Shown one piece after another: positions 8,015-17,462 of a stretch of DNA of 64,000 nt. Every line of letters begins with the position of its first letter. Positions within the stretch are counted from its first letter, which is position 1. The DNA comes from JAAYUJ01 sp963698165 (GTDB lineage Bacteria; Desulfobacterota; Syntrophobacteria; Syntrophobacterales; Syntrophobacteraceae). Under the pieces are notes generated by a model, which worked only from the letters and a program-made list of their open reading frames with translations, was not told the origin of the DNA and made no database searches. Made by a program: the position numbers and the translations under genes. Where the stretch lies: positions 1,054,001-1,118,000 of the forward strand of contig CAVOPT010000004.1 in assembly GCA_963698165.1 (NCBI GenBank), written 5' to 3'.

Positions 8015-9433
8015 ATGCCAACAAAGCTTCTCATCGTCGACGACGAAAAGGACATGCTGGTCCTTTTGGGGCGCATCTTCTCGGAGAGAACGGAATACGA
8101 AGTCACCACCGTGGATGACCCGAGGGAAGTCGCTCCAATGCTCAGCAGGAACGATTTCGATGTCGTCATCACCGACCTCAAGATGCCCCATGTGGACGGC
8201 ATACAGGTCATGGAACTCGTCAAGCAGAGGAAGAAAAGCACCGCGGTCATCGTCATGACGGCTTACGGTACCATCCAATCGGCCATAGAAGCCACTCGAA
8301 AAGGCGCATTCGATTATATCACCAAGCCTTTTCGCAAAGAAAGGATTCTCCACGTGGTGGAGAAGGCGGACCAGTGGCAGAAACTCCAGCAGGAGAACCT
8401 CTACCTGCGGGAGAAGCTGGAGGGAAAGTCTCCCTTCCCGACCCTCATCGGCAGGAGCCCGGCCATGGACCGTCTGCTGAGCCAGATCGACCGGGTGGCG
8501 GGCACTTCCGCCACGGTGCTTCTTACCGGTGAAAGCGGGACGGGAAAGGAACTGGCTGCCCGGGCCATCCATTCCCACAGCCAGAGGCAGACCCGACCCT
8601 TCATCCCCATCAACTGCAGCACGATCCCCGAGTCCATCATCGAGAGCGAGCTCTTTGGACATGTGAAAGGGTCCTTCACCGGAGCCATCAGGGACAAGAA
8701 AGCACTGGTGGAAGAGGGAAACCACGGCACACTTTTTCTGGACGAGATCGGAGACCTCAGCCCCACGATGCAGGTGAAACTCCTGCGGCTCATCCAGGAG
8801 GGCGAGTACAAGTCGGTGGGCTCAAACACTACCCGGAAGGTGGACGTCCGATTCATTGCGGCAACCCACCAGGATCTTCCTCAGAAAATCAAGAAGGGGG
8901 AATTCCGGGAGGACCTCTATTACCGTCTGAACGTCATCAACATCCACATGCCCCCTCTTCGGGACCGACTGGAGGACATCCCGCTGCTGGCCCACCACTT
9001 CTTCGAGAAATACAGAGTCCTTCACGGCAAGGGAGCGGACACCATTTCCAGGGAAACCATCGCCTACCTCATGGGGAGGAGTTGGCCAGGAAACATTCGG
9101 GAACTGGAGAATGTCATCGAGCGCGGGGTCATTCTGGCAGCAGGAGCCACCCTGGAAGTGAACGATCTCTTCATGGCGACCCCGGTGTCAGGGGAGGCAA
9201 CGGCCGGAACGGTCCAGGGGGAGGAGCTCTTCTCCATGCCCTTCAAGGAAGCAAAGGACAAGATCCTGGAGGACTTCCAAACCCGGTACATCAACCGGGT
9301 CCTTGCCCGCCACGCAGGCAACGTCTCCCACGCGGCCAAGGATTCGGGACTCAAGAGGCAGTACCTCCATCGCCTCATGAGGGAAAAAAACGTCGACTCC
9401 AAATCGTTCAAGAAGTCCGACGGGGACGGATGA
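8015..9433 (+). CDS. Sigma-54-dependent response regulator (NtrC family)
   Basis: 472 residues from the ATG at 8015, chosen because GGAGGA sits seven bases upstream; the in-frame ATG at 8003 contains that site. The receiver (1-120) has phospho-acceptor Asp54 in VVITDLKMP and Lys in ITKPF. The AAA+ domain has Walker A GESGTGKE, the sigma-54 contact loop as GSFTGA (Ser replacing Ala of GAFTGA), Walker B GTLFLDEIGDL and an R-finger region. A Fis-type helix-turn-helix is at the end (VSHAAKDSGLKRQYLHRLM). It is divergent from the PAS kinase and likely activates promoters such as the one before usp. Confidence 0.93.
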   Translation: MPTKLLIVDDEKDMLVLLGRIFSERTEYEVTTVDDPREVAPMLSRNDFDVVITDLKMPHVDGIQVMELVKQRKKSTAVIVMTAYGTIQSAIEATRKGAFDYITKPFRKERILHVVEKADQWQKLQQENLYLREKLEGKSPFPTLIGRSPAMDRLLSQIDRVAGTSATVLLTGESGTGKELAARAIHSHSQRQTRPFIPINCSTIPESIIESELFGHVKGSFTGAIRDKKALVEEGNHGTLFLDEIGDLSPTMQVKLLRLIQEGEYKSVGSNTTRKVDVRFIAATHQDLPQKIKKGEFREDLYYRLNVINIHMPPLRDRLEDIPLLAHHFFEKYRVLHGKGADTISRETIAYLMGRSWPGNIRELENVIERGVILAAGATLEVNDLFMATPVSGEATAGTVQGEELFSMPFKEAKDKILEDFQTRYINRVLARHAGNVSHAAKDSGLKRQYLHRLMREKNVDSKSFKKSDGDG

Positions 9434-9467
9434 TACGACTCGTGCGTGCTCAGAGTGATCTACTCTG

Positions 9468-9560
9468 AAAAGCTATTTCACCGCTGAGGCCGCTGAGAGA
9501 ACAATTTGTATAATTCGTAAAAAAAGAATCTCTGCGCTCTCTGCGGTGGATTCAAAGCTT
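9468..9560. repeat. Long imperfect inverted repeat (terminator-like)
   Basis: The arms GAAAAGCTATTTCACCGC...CGCTGAGAGA and TCTCTGCGCTCTCTGCGGTG...AAAGCTTTTC pair over ~35 bases with few mismatches around an A/T-rich loop. It lies between the ends of the convergent regulator genes at 9433 and 9614, consistent with a bidirectional transcription stop or a dispersed dyad element. Confidence 0.55.
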
Positions 9561-9613
9561 TTCCAGGCCGCAACGAGAGAGAATCGCGGTTTCAACGGGA
9601 CTCCTGGAACCCA

Positions 9614-10015
9614 TCACCCCGCGCATGCCTGCCTGATTTTTTCTATGAGCAGGCTGAGGCTGCACGGTTTCGTCAGATAATCGAAGGCCCCGTATTCGAT
9701 GCCCTGCCTGGCGGCAGTTTCCGAGCCATGGCCCGTAACCATGATCACAGGCATCACGGGATCCATCTTCTTGAAGATCCTCAGCACCTCGATGCCATCC
9801 ATGTCCTCCAGTTTCAAATCCAGAACAGCGGCGTCGAATTGCCGGCCGCGGAGTATCTGAATGGCCTCGGTGCCGCTGAGGGCAACGGTGGCGTCAATAT
9901 CCCTGAGGGCCATCCGCTTGGCGAGAACTTCCGCGTAGCCCTTCTCGTCATCCACGAGCAGCAGCTTGAGGCGCCGTGTCTGTTCTCCCTTGCCCTGATT
10001 CATGCCCGTTTCCAT
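9614..10015 (-). CDS. Single-domain response regulator
   Basis: 133 residues, one receiver with LLLVDDEKGYAEVLAKR at the start, phospho-acceptor Asp66 (AAVLDLKLEDMDG), Thr in MVTGHG and Lys in YLTKP. No output domain follows. AAGAGG lies upstream of the ATG. It belongs to the series of stand-alone receivers here and is close in type to those at 10452, 20796 and 22275. The downstream effector is unknown. Confidence 0.88.
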   Translation of the reverse strand: METGMNQGKGEQTRRLKLLLVDDEKGYAEVLAKRMALRDIDATVALSGTEAIQILRGRQFDAAVLDLKLEDMDGIEVLRIFKKMDPVMPVIMVTGHGSETAARQGIEYGAFDYLTKPCSLSLLIEKIRQACAG

Positions 10016-10189
10016 ACCATCCTCTTGGCTGTCCCCGCTCCGAGGGGGTCATGGAGGAGAAATGCCTGCTCATGGTGGATTGGCGTCAAATCTTTCAGAG
10101 TCATCCTGTTTCAGAGTCTATCAATCAACCTGTAGCATAGCCATGTGGTCCAGATGAAGCTCCTGGGCGCATGGAATCTCGCATCACCC

Positions 10190-10242
10190 TGTAGCATAGG
10201 GCCTTGTGCCCGTTGTCGACGCCCACAAGGGGCTATGCTACA
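10190..10242. repeat. Palindromic repeat, copy 1 (TGTAGCATAG type)
   Basis: TGTAGCATAG at the left end pairs exactly with CTATGCTACA at the right, with CCTTGTG/CCACAAGG pairing further in. A second copy in the opposite orientation is at 18691-18743. The loop sequences differ while the arms are kept, as expected for a mobile or structured repeat. The rest of the gap 10016-10451 shows no gene. Confidence 0.65.
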
Positions 10243-10451
10243 CTAGGCATTCACCCAAATCCGCGACGACCCAAAATCTCGTTTCGTTCGATGACCGCGG
10301 AGGGCTCAGCCTGGCCCCATTACCACATGGATGTGCATCAGTTCATGGAATTCCAGACATTTTCAGAAAACTCCCAGATCCGATGCGGGTCTGCGATTGT
10401 CCCCTCTCTGCCCAATCGGGGGAGAGCAATCCTCTGAGCTTCGCTGCGGTG

Positions 10452-10886
10452 CTAGCTTCCACGCCTCAACGAGATTTCCTGCAGGCGAGCCTGCATGATC
10501 TTGTCTTCGTGGGCTTTCTTCTTGCTCCTGGCCTCCTTGAGCTTCGTCATCAACTGATCGATGTTGGTGGGCTTCAGGAGATAGTCGAAGGCACCTAGCT
10601 TCATCCCTTCGATGGCCGTCTCAATGGTGCCATGCCCCGTGAGCATGACCACCTCCACCAGGGGATAACGGCTCTTGATCTCTCTAAGGGTTTCGATCCC
10701 GTCCATCCCGGGCATTTTCACGTCGAGAATGATGACGTCGACGTTTCGTTCCTTGCCCAGCTTCTCGAGTGCCTCGGGGCCGCTGAAAGCGGTGAGGACC
10801 GTGAGGTCGCGAACTCCCAACCGCTTGGTCATGGTCTCCACGAACGGCACTTCGTCATCCACCAGCATCACCACTGTCGGTCCCAT
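10452..10886 (-). CDS. Single-domain response regulator
   Basis: 144 residues: receiver with MLVDDEVPFVETMTKRL, phospho-acceptor Asp55 (VIILDVKMPGMDG), Thr in MLTGHG and Lys in YLLKP, followed by a ~25-residue charged helical tail (KLKEARSKKKAHEDKIMQARL) like those of the receivers at 20796 and 22275. AAGGAGG precedes the start. It follows the Cache kinase ending at 11095 on the same strand and is probably its cognate regulator. Confidence 0.9.
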   Translation of the reverse strand: MGPTVVMLVDDEVPFVETMTKRLGVRDLTVLTAFSGPEALEKLGKERNVDVIILDVKMPGMDGIETLREIKSRYPLVEVVMLTGHGTIETAIEGMKLGAFDYLLKPTNIDQLMTKLKEARSKKKAHEDKIMQARLQEISLRRGS

Positions 10887-10999
10887 CAGCTTCCTCCTTC
10901 ATCTATTCGCAAAACGCGCGATATTCTCTCCATCTAATATGTGCAGCCGAACGAAGGGCTCTAAGAGTGTGTCAAAAAGCCCTTAGAGGTCGCTTTGCG

Positions 11000-11068
11000 T
11001 CATTCCGGCTTCCGCCGGAATCCAAGTTCTTCAAGGTTTTCTGGACCCCGGCTTTCGCCGGGGTGACG
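11000..11068. repeat. Intergenic double-hairpin repeat
   Basis: Two adjacent hairpins: ATTCCGGC-TTCC-GCCGGAAT and ACCCCGGC-TTTC-GCCGGGGT, joined by a short A/T-rich linker. Related hairpin pairs occur at 45090-45140 and 61460-61540. It lies between the kinase stop (11095) and the receiver start (10886). Confidence 0.55.
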
Positions 11069-11094
11069 GAATTGGGGTACTGACTTGTCACCCT

Positions 11095-12834
11095 CTAAGG
11101 GTTCCCCGCCACCGGAAGGTGGATATGAATGGTGGTCCCCACCCCCACGGCGCTGTTCACCGAAATTTCTCCTCCCATTTTCTTGATGATGCCGTAGCAT
11201 ATGGCAAGCCCCAGCCCCGTGCCCTTGCCGACGGGCTTGGTCGTGAAAAACGGCTCGAAGATTCTTGCGAGGATCGCCCTGGGCATTCCGGTGCCGTTGT
11301 CCGCCACATCGACCACGACGCGGTCCCCCGCGAGCCTGCTCGTCACCTCGATGGTCCCCCCATGGGGCCCCATGGCGTCGAGGGCGTTGTTGACCAGGTT
11401 CAGAAATACCTGCTGCAGCTCGGAAGGCGACGCCATGATGGCGGGCAGATCCGGAGCGAGGTTTGACACCAGCTGCACGCTGCTGAATTTGGACCTTTGC
11501 TGCGAAATGCTCATGATCTCTTCGAGGACCTCGTTGATGTGCACCTCGACGACCCTGGGATCCGTGCGGCGCGCAAAGCTCAGGAGCTTGTGAGTGATCT
11601 CCTTGCAGCGATCACCCTGTGTGTTGATCTGGGTCAATGCTCTCTTGACCTCCTGGAGCTTCTGGGCTTCCATGTTCTGCTCGTCCCGCAAAAGATCCTC
11701 TATCCACCCGGCCTCTTCCACCATGACGGCAACAGGGTTGTTGATTTCGTGGGCAATTCCCGCCGCGAGCTCCCCCACCGAAGCGAGCTTCCCCGTCTCG
11801 ATCACCTGCTCGTTCATCATCTCCTTTTCACTGTCCGACCGCTGGATGCGGCTCACCATCTTCCGGGAAAGAAGGACTGCCATGACCACGATGGCAAGTC
11901 CGCCGAGGGCGAATATGGACAGGGAGATGAGGCGAGCCCTGCGCAGATCCCGGAAGGCGTCGTCCTCATCCTGCTGGTACACGAGTATCCATTCTCCGCT
12001 CTTGAGAGGGGTCATCACGTAGACGAATTCCTTGGAGTCGTATGTGCCCTCCCCCGCAATCGCCTCCTCTCCTCCCATGAACTGTGTCGGCGCGGAAGAG
12101 AAATCCGGAACCCCGCTCAGCGTATGCCGCGATGCCCCTCGGGGGTTCTCTCTCCCAAGGAGACCCAAATAGAATCCCTTGTTTGCCTCCGCCTCCGGGT
12201 GGGGCTTGGTCTGAAATTCACCCGCCCTGTTCATGATGAACGCCCCGCCCGTCTGCCCGATGCGAACGTTTTCCACCAGGGAGTTGAAGGCGATAAAATC
12301 CACGGTTGCCCTGAGAATGAACTCCCCCTTCCCCGAACGCCTCTTGACGCAGATGATGAAGTGGGGGTAGCGGCGCAGACCGAGGAACACGTCGCTGATG
12401 TAGAAGTCGCGCTGGATGGCGTCTCGAAACCACTGTGCCTGGGAATAGTCGGGATGGTCAAACTTGAGCATTCCGGCGTAGGCTACCTGGATGCCCTCGG
12501 AATTGACCACGCCCAGGTCCGTGAACACGCCCCCGTAGGCTTCCTGAAGAATCGAGAGCTTGTGGCTGAGGAACTTCTCGTCACTCAGCTGTTCCAGGGT
12601 GAAGGTGTTGGAAAGGACCTTGATGTAGTCCAGCTTCTCGGCGAGGAACATGTTGATGTTCTGCTGATGGCGGGTGACGACCTCCTTGAGATAAGCAACG
12701 GCCTTTTCCCTGTATGACGTCTCGAAGCTGTACCCTACGAGTGCCGCAATGAGGATCAGCGGGGTGAAGGAGACCACGATGACCGTGAGCACCAGGTTTC
12801 TGGTCAGGGAGCGGTAGTAATGACCGTTTTCCAT
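11095..12834 (-). CDS. Cache-domain sensor histidine kinase
   Basis: 579 residues from the ATG at 12834 (GGGAGAG seven bases upstream); the frame opens at 12906 without a better start. Membrane helix one is at ~10-33, a double-Cache-type periplasmic sensor follows (~35-310, with YISDVFLGLRRYPHFIICV), then helix two (~315-335), a HisKA domain with GIAHEINNPVAVM, and an HATPase domain with NLVNNALDAM, DNGTGMP and GKGTGLGLA. It has the same architecture as the kinase ending at 22849, and each has a tailed single receiver next to it. The product probably phosphorylates the receiver at 10452. Confidence 0.9.
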   Translation of the reverse strand: MENGHYYRSLTRNLVLTVIVVSFTPLILIAALVGYSFETSYREKAVAYLKEVVTRHQQNINMFLAEKLDYIKVLSNTFTLEQLSDEKFLSHKLSILQEAYGGVFTDLGVVNSEGIQVAYAGMLKFDHPDYSQAQWFRDAIQRDFYISDVFLGLRRYPHFIICVKRRSGKGEFILRATVDFIAFNSLVENVRIGQTGGAFIMNRAGEFQTKPHPEAEANKGFYLGLLGRENPRGASRHTLSGVPDFSSAPTQFMGGEEAIAGEGTYDSKEFVYVMTPLKSGEWILVYQQDEDDAFRDLRRARLISLSIFALGGLAIVVMAVLLSRKMVSRIQRSDSEKEMMNEQVIETGKLASVGELAAGIAHEINNPVAVMVEEAGWIEDLLRDEQNMEAQKLQEVKRALTQINTQGDRCKEITHKLLSFARRTDPRVVEVHINEVLEEIMSISQQRSKFSSVQLVSNLAPDLPAIMASPSELQQVFLNLVNNALDAMGPHGGTIEVTSRLAGDRVVVDVADNGTGMPRAILARIFEPFFTTKPVGKGTGLGLAICYGIIKKMGGEISVNSAVGVGTTIHIHLPVAGNP

Positions 12835-13186
12835 TCTTTTTCTCTCCCAGCCGCGGGATGCCTTTCGTTTCAACGGCACACACCGCAGCACAGCCTCCAG
12901 CCGCAATCAGACTGTTTCTTCACCGCGAAGGACAAGAAGCCAACATGCCCACCAAGGGATGCCGCTTCGTTCCGTCCGGTGGCCAACATGGATACGTTGC
13001 ACGCCCTGCATGGGAATGGAAACCCAACCCCATCGAACTCTCATTGTCATTGTGAGTGTACATGAATTCTCCGCTTCACTACAGCAGGGGAAAGATGGTT
13101 CGCCTGCTTCCCGGATGAAATCAAGCGGACTTCCCCGGTGACACGATCCAGAAATCTTAAGATCCCCTCCTACCCCGCGCATTCAA
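12835..13186. other. Gene-free spacer between permease and kinase
   Basis: About 350 bases with no supportable gene. It contains GGTGACAC at 13137-13144, equal to the arm of the palindrome at 4642, upstream of the minus-strand kinase; this might be a half operator. Nothing else is recognised. Confidence 0.4.
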
Positions 13187-14914
13187 TCAATAAGCAATGA
13201 GCAGGTAAACCATGCACATGGTGACGGTGATCATCATGGGCCACCAGCACATCTTCATGTATTCCACGAAGGAGATTTTGTAGCCCGCCTTTTCTGACAT
13301 GCCCACGGTGACCACGTTGGCGCTGGCCCCGATCATGGTGCCGTTGCCGCCCAGGCAAGCCCCCAGGGAAAGTGACCACCAGAGCACGTTGTCCCTGGGC
13401 AGGCCGAAGCTGTCGCTCAGGAACAGCACGATGGGCAGCATGGTGGCGGTGAAGGGGATGTTGTCGATGAACGCGGAGGCGATGGCCGAAACCCAGAGGA
13501 TCATGACCACGGCAATGGTCAGGTTGCCCTGGGAAGCCGTCAGCACCACGTTGGCGATCTGCTGGATGAGCCCCGTCGCTTCCGCACCGGCAATGACCAT
13601 GAACAGGCCGACGAAGAACATGAGGGAAGGCCATTCCACCTCTTTTTCCAGCATCTCCACGATATCCACCCTGGAGACGGCCAGGAGGAGCAGGGAGCCG
13701 ATCAAGGCCGCCACGGACACCTGCATGTGCATGAAGCCGTGCAGGGCAAACAGCAGGATGGTGAAGCCAAGGATTATGAGGCTTTGGATCATCAGCTTCC
13801 TGTCGGTGATCTGATACTCTTCCCGGAGCTGGGCGATGGTCTTCTCGACGTCTTTCACCTCCGCCTTCATGTACGCCTTCTTATGCCACCACAGGAAGTA
13901 AAAACAGGAGACGACCAGGCAGAGGAAGCAGATGAGGGTGAGGTTGGTGACAAACTGGCCGAAGGTGAGGCCCGTGTACGAGCCGATGAGGATGTTGGGC
14001 GGGTCCCCGATCAGGGTGGCGGTGCCGCCCACGTTGGACGCAAAGGCCTGGGGGATCAGGAAGGTCAGGGGGTGGACCTTCAGGGTGAGGGCGATCTCGA
14101 TGGTCACCGGGATCACCAGGAGCATGGTGGTGACGTTGTCAAGGAAAGCGGAAATCACCGCAGTGAGGAACTGGAGGACGAAGGAAAGGACAAAGACGTT
14201 CCCTTTGGCCCAGGCGTAGGACTTGTAAGCCAGAAACTGGAACATGCCCGTCCTTTTCATCACCCCCACGAAGATCATCATGCCCATGAGCAGGAAGATG
14301 ACGTTCAGGTCTATGGCCCCCATGGCGTCCTCAAAGGAGAGGATGAAAAAGGATTTGTCAAAACTGCCGAGGGTGTAGGTGATGAACAGGATGAGGGCCG
14401 CAGCGAGGAGGGCTGCCAGGGTGCGGTGCATCCATTCGAAGCTGATGATGAGGTACACCCCCAGGAGAATGAGGGTGGCAAGCCAGAAGGCCGGGGTAAC
14501 CGCCCGCGTCAGGGTGAAGTTACGGGCGGTCTCGAAAAGACGGTTCCCCTGTTCGTCCACACCCGCTTCCACGACCTTTACCGGGGTGGGCTTGAGGGGC
14601 TCCCAGGAAGGCTTGTGGCCCTTGACCTCCACCTTGGCGGCGGGAAGGGTCCCGGGGGGCAACTGGAACACCGCCGAAAAAGCCCCCTTGCTGCCGGAGC
14701 CGATCTCTTCGTCTTTGCCCAGGGGCTTCACGGCCTGGCCGTTCAGCAGGACTTCTACCTGTACCTCCTTGACCGGCTTCCCTTGAGGGTTCAGAAAAGC
14801 CCCGGACACGGTGAGTCGATCCGCCGGGGCCCCCATGGCAATGGAGGTGAGGCAAAAGACCGTGGCCACAAGTACCGCCAGGGAGAACAGTGAAGATCGT
14901 TGGTTCCGATGCAT
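13187..14914 (-). CDS. ArsB/NhaD-type ion permease with extracytoplasmic N-terminal domain
   Basis: 575 residues. A signal-like N-terminus (FSLAVLVATVFCLTSIAMG) leads into a ~110-residue beta domain that looks like a carboxypeptidase-regulatory fold (LTVSGAFLNPQGKPVKEVQVEVLLNG). From ~145 on there are about eleven to twelve membrane helices typical of the ion-transporter superfamily, with NVTTMLLVIPVTIEIA, GGTATLIGDPPNILIG and the repeat-related NGTMIGASANVVTVG. The two NxxxIGxxxN-type hairpins define ArsB/NhaD/CitM-like carriers. The substrate is not determinable. It lies 96 bases downstream of the SLC13 permease gene, same strand. Confidence 0.85.
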   Translation of the reverse strand: MHRNQRSSLFSLAVLVATVFCLTSIAMGAPADRLTVSGAFLNPQGKPVKEVQVEVLLNGQAVKPLGKDEEIGSGSKGAFSAVFQLPPGTLPAAKVEVKGHKPSWEPLKPTPVKVVEAGVDEQGNRLFETARNFTLTRAVTPAFWLATLILLGVYLIISFEWMHRTLAALLAAALILFITYTLGSFDKSFFILSFEDAMGAIDLNVIFLLMGMMIFVGVMKRTGMFQFLAYKSYAWAKGNVFVLSFVLQFLTAVISAFLDNVTTMLLVIPVTIEIALTLKVHPLTFLIPQAFASNVGGTATLIGDPPNILIGSYTGLTFGQFVTNLTLICFLCLVVSCFYFLWWHKKAYMKAEVKDVEKTIAQLREEYQITDRKLMIQSLIILGFTILLFALHGFMHMQVSVAALIGSLLLLAVSRVDIVEMLEKEVEWPSLMFFVGLFMVIAGAEATGLIQQIANVVLTASQGNLTIAVVMILWVSAIASAFIDNIPFTATMLPIVLFLSDSFGLPRDNVLWWSLSLGACLGGNGTMIGASANVVTVGMSEKAGYKISFVEYMKMCWWPMMITVTMCMVYLLIAY

Positions 14915-15010
14915 ATGAGCGATCCTCCTGAGTTCAGGTTAAAGCTTCTCTCGGTATCAAGGGGAAGGTCGATTGGCTCCGGCGGCCCTCCCCACCTTAC
15001 ATCGCCCGCT

Positions 15011-16519
15011 TTACTTGAGCAGCACCGGCATGCCTTGAAGCGGCCAGATAAAGTAGCAGAAGACCGCCAGGAAGGCCATGAGAATGAAGCTGGGAATACA
15101 GCCGTAGATGAAGAACTCCCCCGCGGTGAACTGCTTGCTCTCATAGGCTATGGCGTTGGGCGCCGCGCCGATGAGCAGGTTGAAGGGCATGCCGGCGGTG
15201 GCCAGGGACGCGAAGAAGATGACGTGGGGCGCCACTCCCAGATAGTTTGCGATGACCAGGGAAATGGGTAGCGTGATGGCGATGGCCGCCACGTTCATGA
15301 TGAAATTGGTCAAGCACAGTACCAGGAAGGCGATGGCCAGGACAAAGACCAGCCAGGGGGCATTCTGGAACCAGGTTACCCAGCTCACGGCCATCCATTC
15401 CGCGGCCTTCGTGTCGTAAAGACAGTAGCCAATGCTCATGGCACCACCGAACAGGAGAATGATGTTCCAGGGAATGCCCTCCATTTCTTCTACGCCAAGA
15501 GTCTTGGCGAGGAAGAAAATCACCGTGGGCACCATCATGATGGCCGCCCGGTCCATGTCCTTGAAGAAGGGAATGGGGGAGAAGGACTTCATCATGAAGA
15601 GTCCCAGCACCAGCGCCACCATGATCAGAACGAACTTTTCCTTGAAGGTCATGGGGCCCAGTTCCTTGGCCAGATCGGTAACTCTTTGACGCAGGCCTTC
15701 GATGCGGGCCCTCTCCGGCTTGAAGCAGATGATTACGACGAGCCAGACGAAGAAGACCATGATGATGCCCAGGGGGAGCATGTACCAGGTGAGCTCGAAG
15801 AACCCGATTTCCTGGCCACCGGTGAACTTTTTGAACATGCCGGCGCCGGCCACCGCCCGGGCCGAACCCAGGAAGGTGATGACCGAACCTGCACCGGCGG
15901 TCCAGGCCATGCCTACGAACAGGCCCTTCCCGAATTTGGTGGGCTGGTCGGTGTCACTGTAGAGGGAGTGAATGGCCATGAGCAGCGGGAACATGGCTGC
16001 GGCCACAGCGGTGTGGGCCATGAGCAGGGTCATGCCGGCGACAATGATGAAGGTGCCGAGGAGGATGAAGTTGGTATTCTCGCCCACAATTCCCAGCATC
16101 TTGTAAGCCATGCGCCTGGTGAGGCCCGAGTGAGCGAAGGCGAGCCCCATCACCACGGAACCGAAGATAAACCAGACGGAGGGGTCGAAGAAATCCTTCA
16201 GGGCCGCATCCGCTGACCGGATCATAAAAACGACCTGAAACAGGCCGATGGCGATGGCGGTGGCGCCGATGGGCATGACCTCGAAAATCCACCAAACCGC
16301 CGCCATCAGAAAGAGCCCTATGGCCATCTTGCCCTGAGACGGAAGGGGAAAGTGTTTGCCGGCAGGGTCCACCGCGTCAGGCAAGTTGCTCATGAAGTAG
16401 AAGACGAAAAAAAAGGCAAGCCCCAGGCGGATAAAAAATATTCTTGTCCAGTCAAATACCACCTTCTTGGGGACTCTAACAATTTCGCCCGCCGGCATGT
16501 TTTGGGCTCCTTGTGCCAT
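15011..16519 (-). CDS. SLC13/DASS family permease
   Basis: 502 residues from the ATG at 16519 (AAGGAG upstream); the open frame to 16600 is not needed. About eleven membrane helices, with TLLMAHTAVAAAMFPLLMA in the first half and NIILLFGGAMSIGYCL plus CLTNFIMNVAAIAITLPIS in the second, the S-N-T-like motif regions of divalent anion/Na+ symporters. The family carries sulfate, dicarboxylates or similar anions; which one here is open. It is followed by the ArsB/NhaD-type permease and preceded by a tiny membrane-protein ORF and a CBS-domain gene. Confidence 0.87.
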   Translation of the reverse strand: MAQGAQNMPAGEIVRVPKKVVFDWTRIFFIRLGLAFFFVFYFMSNLPDAVDPAGKHFPLPSQGKMAIGLFLMAAVWWIFEVMPIGATAIAIGLFQVVFMIRSADAALKDFFDPSVWFIFGSVVMGLAFAHSGLTRRMAYKMLGIVGENTNFILLGTFIIVAGMTLLMAHTAVAAAMFPLLMAIHSLYSDTDQPTKFGKGLFVGMAWTAGAGSVITFLGSARAVAGAGMFKKFTGGQEIGFFELTWYMLPLGIIMVFFVWLVVIICFKPERARIEGLRQRVTDLAKELGPMTFKEKFVLIMVALVLGLFMMKSFSPIPFFKDMDRAAIMMVPTVIFFLAKTLGVEEMEGIPWNIILLFGGAMSIGYCLYDTKAAEWMAVSWVTWFQNAPWLVFVLAIAFLVLCLTNFIMNVAAIAITLPISLVIANYLGVAPHVIFFASLATAGMPFNLLIGAAPNAIAYESKQFTAGEFFIYGCIPSFILMAFLAVFCYFIWPLQGMPVLLK

Positions 16520-16550
16520 GGCAGCTAACTCCTTATCAGTTCTTGCATGT

Positions 16551-16664
16551 TCAGGTGAAATGCATGCCGAGCAGAGGCCACATGGAGGCGACGGCCACAC
16601 CGAGCACGATCATCAGCACAGTGCTCATGGTGATCGCTGTGTGATGAATTCTTCTTTTCTGCAT
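16551..16664 (-). CDS. 37-aa single-helix membrane protein (small ORF)
   Basis: MQKRRIHHTAITMSTVLMIV and a further 17 residues give a basic N-terminus and one membrane helix (TVLMIVLGVAVASMWPLL). It ends 31 bases before the SLC13 permease start, in the same orientation, so it could be a small subunit or a leader peptide. A purine-rich AAGGGA lies ~17 bases upstream, farther than ideal, so the start is uncertain. It is the end of a longer open frame to 16871 that overlaps the CBS gene and is unlikely to be used. Confidence 0.45.
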   Translation of the reverse strand: MQKRRIHHTAITMSTVLMIVLGVAVASMWPLLGMHFT

Positions 16665-16779
16665 GCGTCGACATAGTGAATCCCTTCCAGTGTTCCAACG
16701 TTCACATCTCAGCAGCTGTCTCAAAACCCCTTTACCCATAGCTTCCAAGACGTCTTGAGATAGTCTCCTGCCGGATGGA

Positions 16780-17334
16780 TCAAATCGTACAGGCCTTGAT
16801 GTTGTCGCATATCTTTCTGAAGACGTCGCACAGGCGAAGGATCCCGATGATGTCCTCCCCACGAGTGACAAGCAAGGACTGGTGGTGCCCCATCACCAGT
16901 TGATGAATCGCTGTGTCGAGGGTGTCGTTTTCTCCCACGTACTCTCCTTCGGAGGGACTGTGCATGATCTCTTTCACCTTCATCTCCGCCGCTTTTCGGC
17001 AGATTCCCTCAAGGGGCTTTCGCCACAGCCCGTAGCTCTTGATCATGGACCGGATGAACTCGGGGCTGAAACCATATCGTGAAGTCTCCCTCAGGTTTCC
17101 CATTTCCCTGTAACGTGGCTCGATGGCCCACAGAACGCTCCACTGGTCCAATTTGCCGACCACGTGGCCCTTCTTGTCAAGCACAAGGACCGCCCGGTGC
17201 TTGTCGCGGTCTCCCTCCACGCGCTTCTGTGCCTCATCGAGGGCCAAAACCGCGTCGTTCAACGTGGCCTCTTCCGAGACTGTTGCGTATTCGGCGAGAG
17301 GCACCATCAAATCCTTCACTTTGATTGTTTGCAT
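16780..17334 (-). CDS. CBS-domain protein
   Basis: 184 residues containing two CBS repeats: residues 1-60 (VKDLMVPLAEYATVSEEATLNDAV...GHVVGKLDQWSVL) and ~115-175 (VKEIMHSPSEGEYVGENDTLDTAIHQLV...EDIIGILRLCDVF). CBS pairs bind adenine nucleotides or S-adenosyl compounds and regulate other proteins. No catalytic domain is present. AAGGAG precedes the ATG. It is upstream of the two permease genes on the same strand, so it may sense energy state for transport, which is inference. Confidence 0.88.
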   Translation of the reverse strand: MQTIKVKDLMVPLAEYATVSEEATLNDAVLALDEAQKRVEGDRDKHRAVLVLDKKGHVVGKLDQWSVLWAIEPRYREMGNLRETSRYGFSPEFIRSMIKSYGLWRKPLEGICRKAAEMKVKEIMHSPSEGEYVGENDTLDTAIHQLVMGHHQSLLVTRGEDIIGILRLCDVFRKICDNIKACTI

Positions 17335-17462
17335 GGGTCTCCTTCACTGCTGAAATGCTTCAGATTGATTCATGGATCCCTGAGTTATAAAGAAGACATC
17401 GTCCCTCTCGTGTTTGCCTTCGTCAGAATTCGAAAGATTGACCCACCCCTTGGGGGAGAGGA

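Noticed and set aside
13727..14893. 388-codon plus-strand frame opposite the ArsB/NhaD permease
   Set aside because: The His/Gly/Glu-rich translation is typical of antisense to a membrane protein; the minus strand has a full permease.
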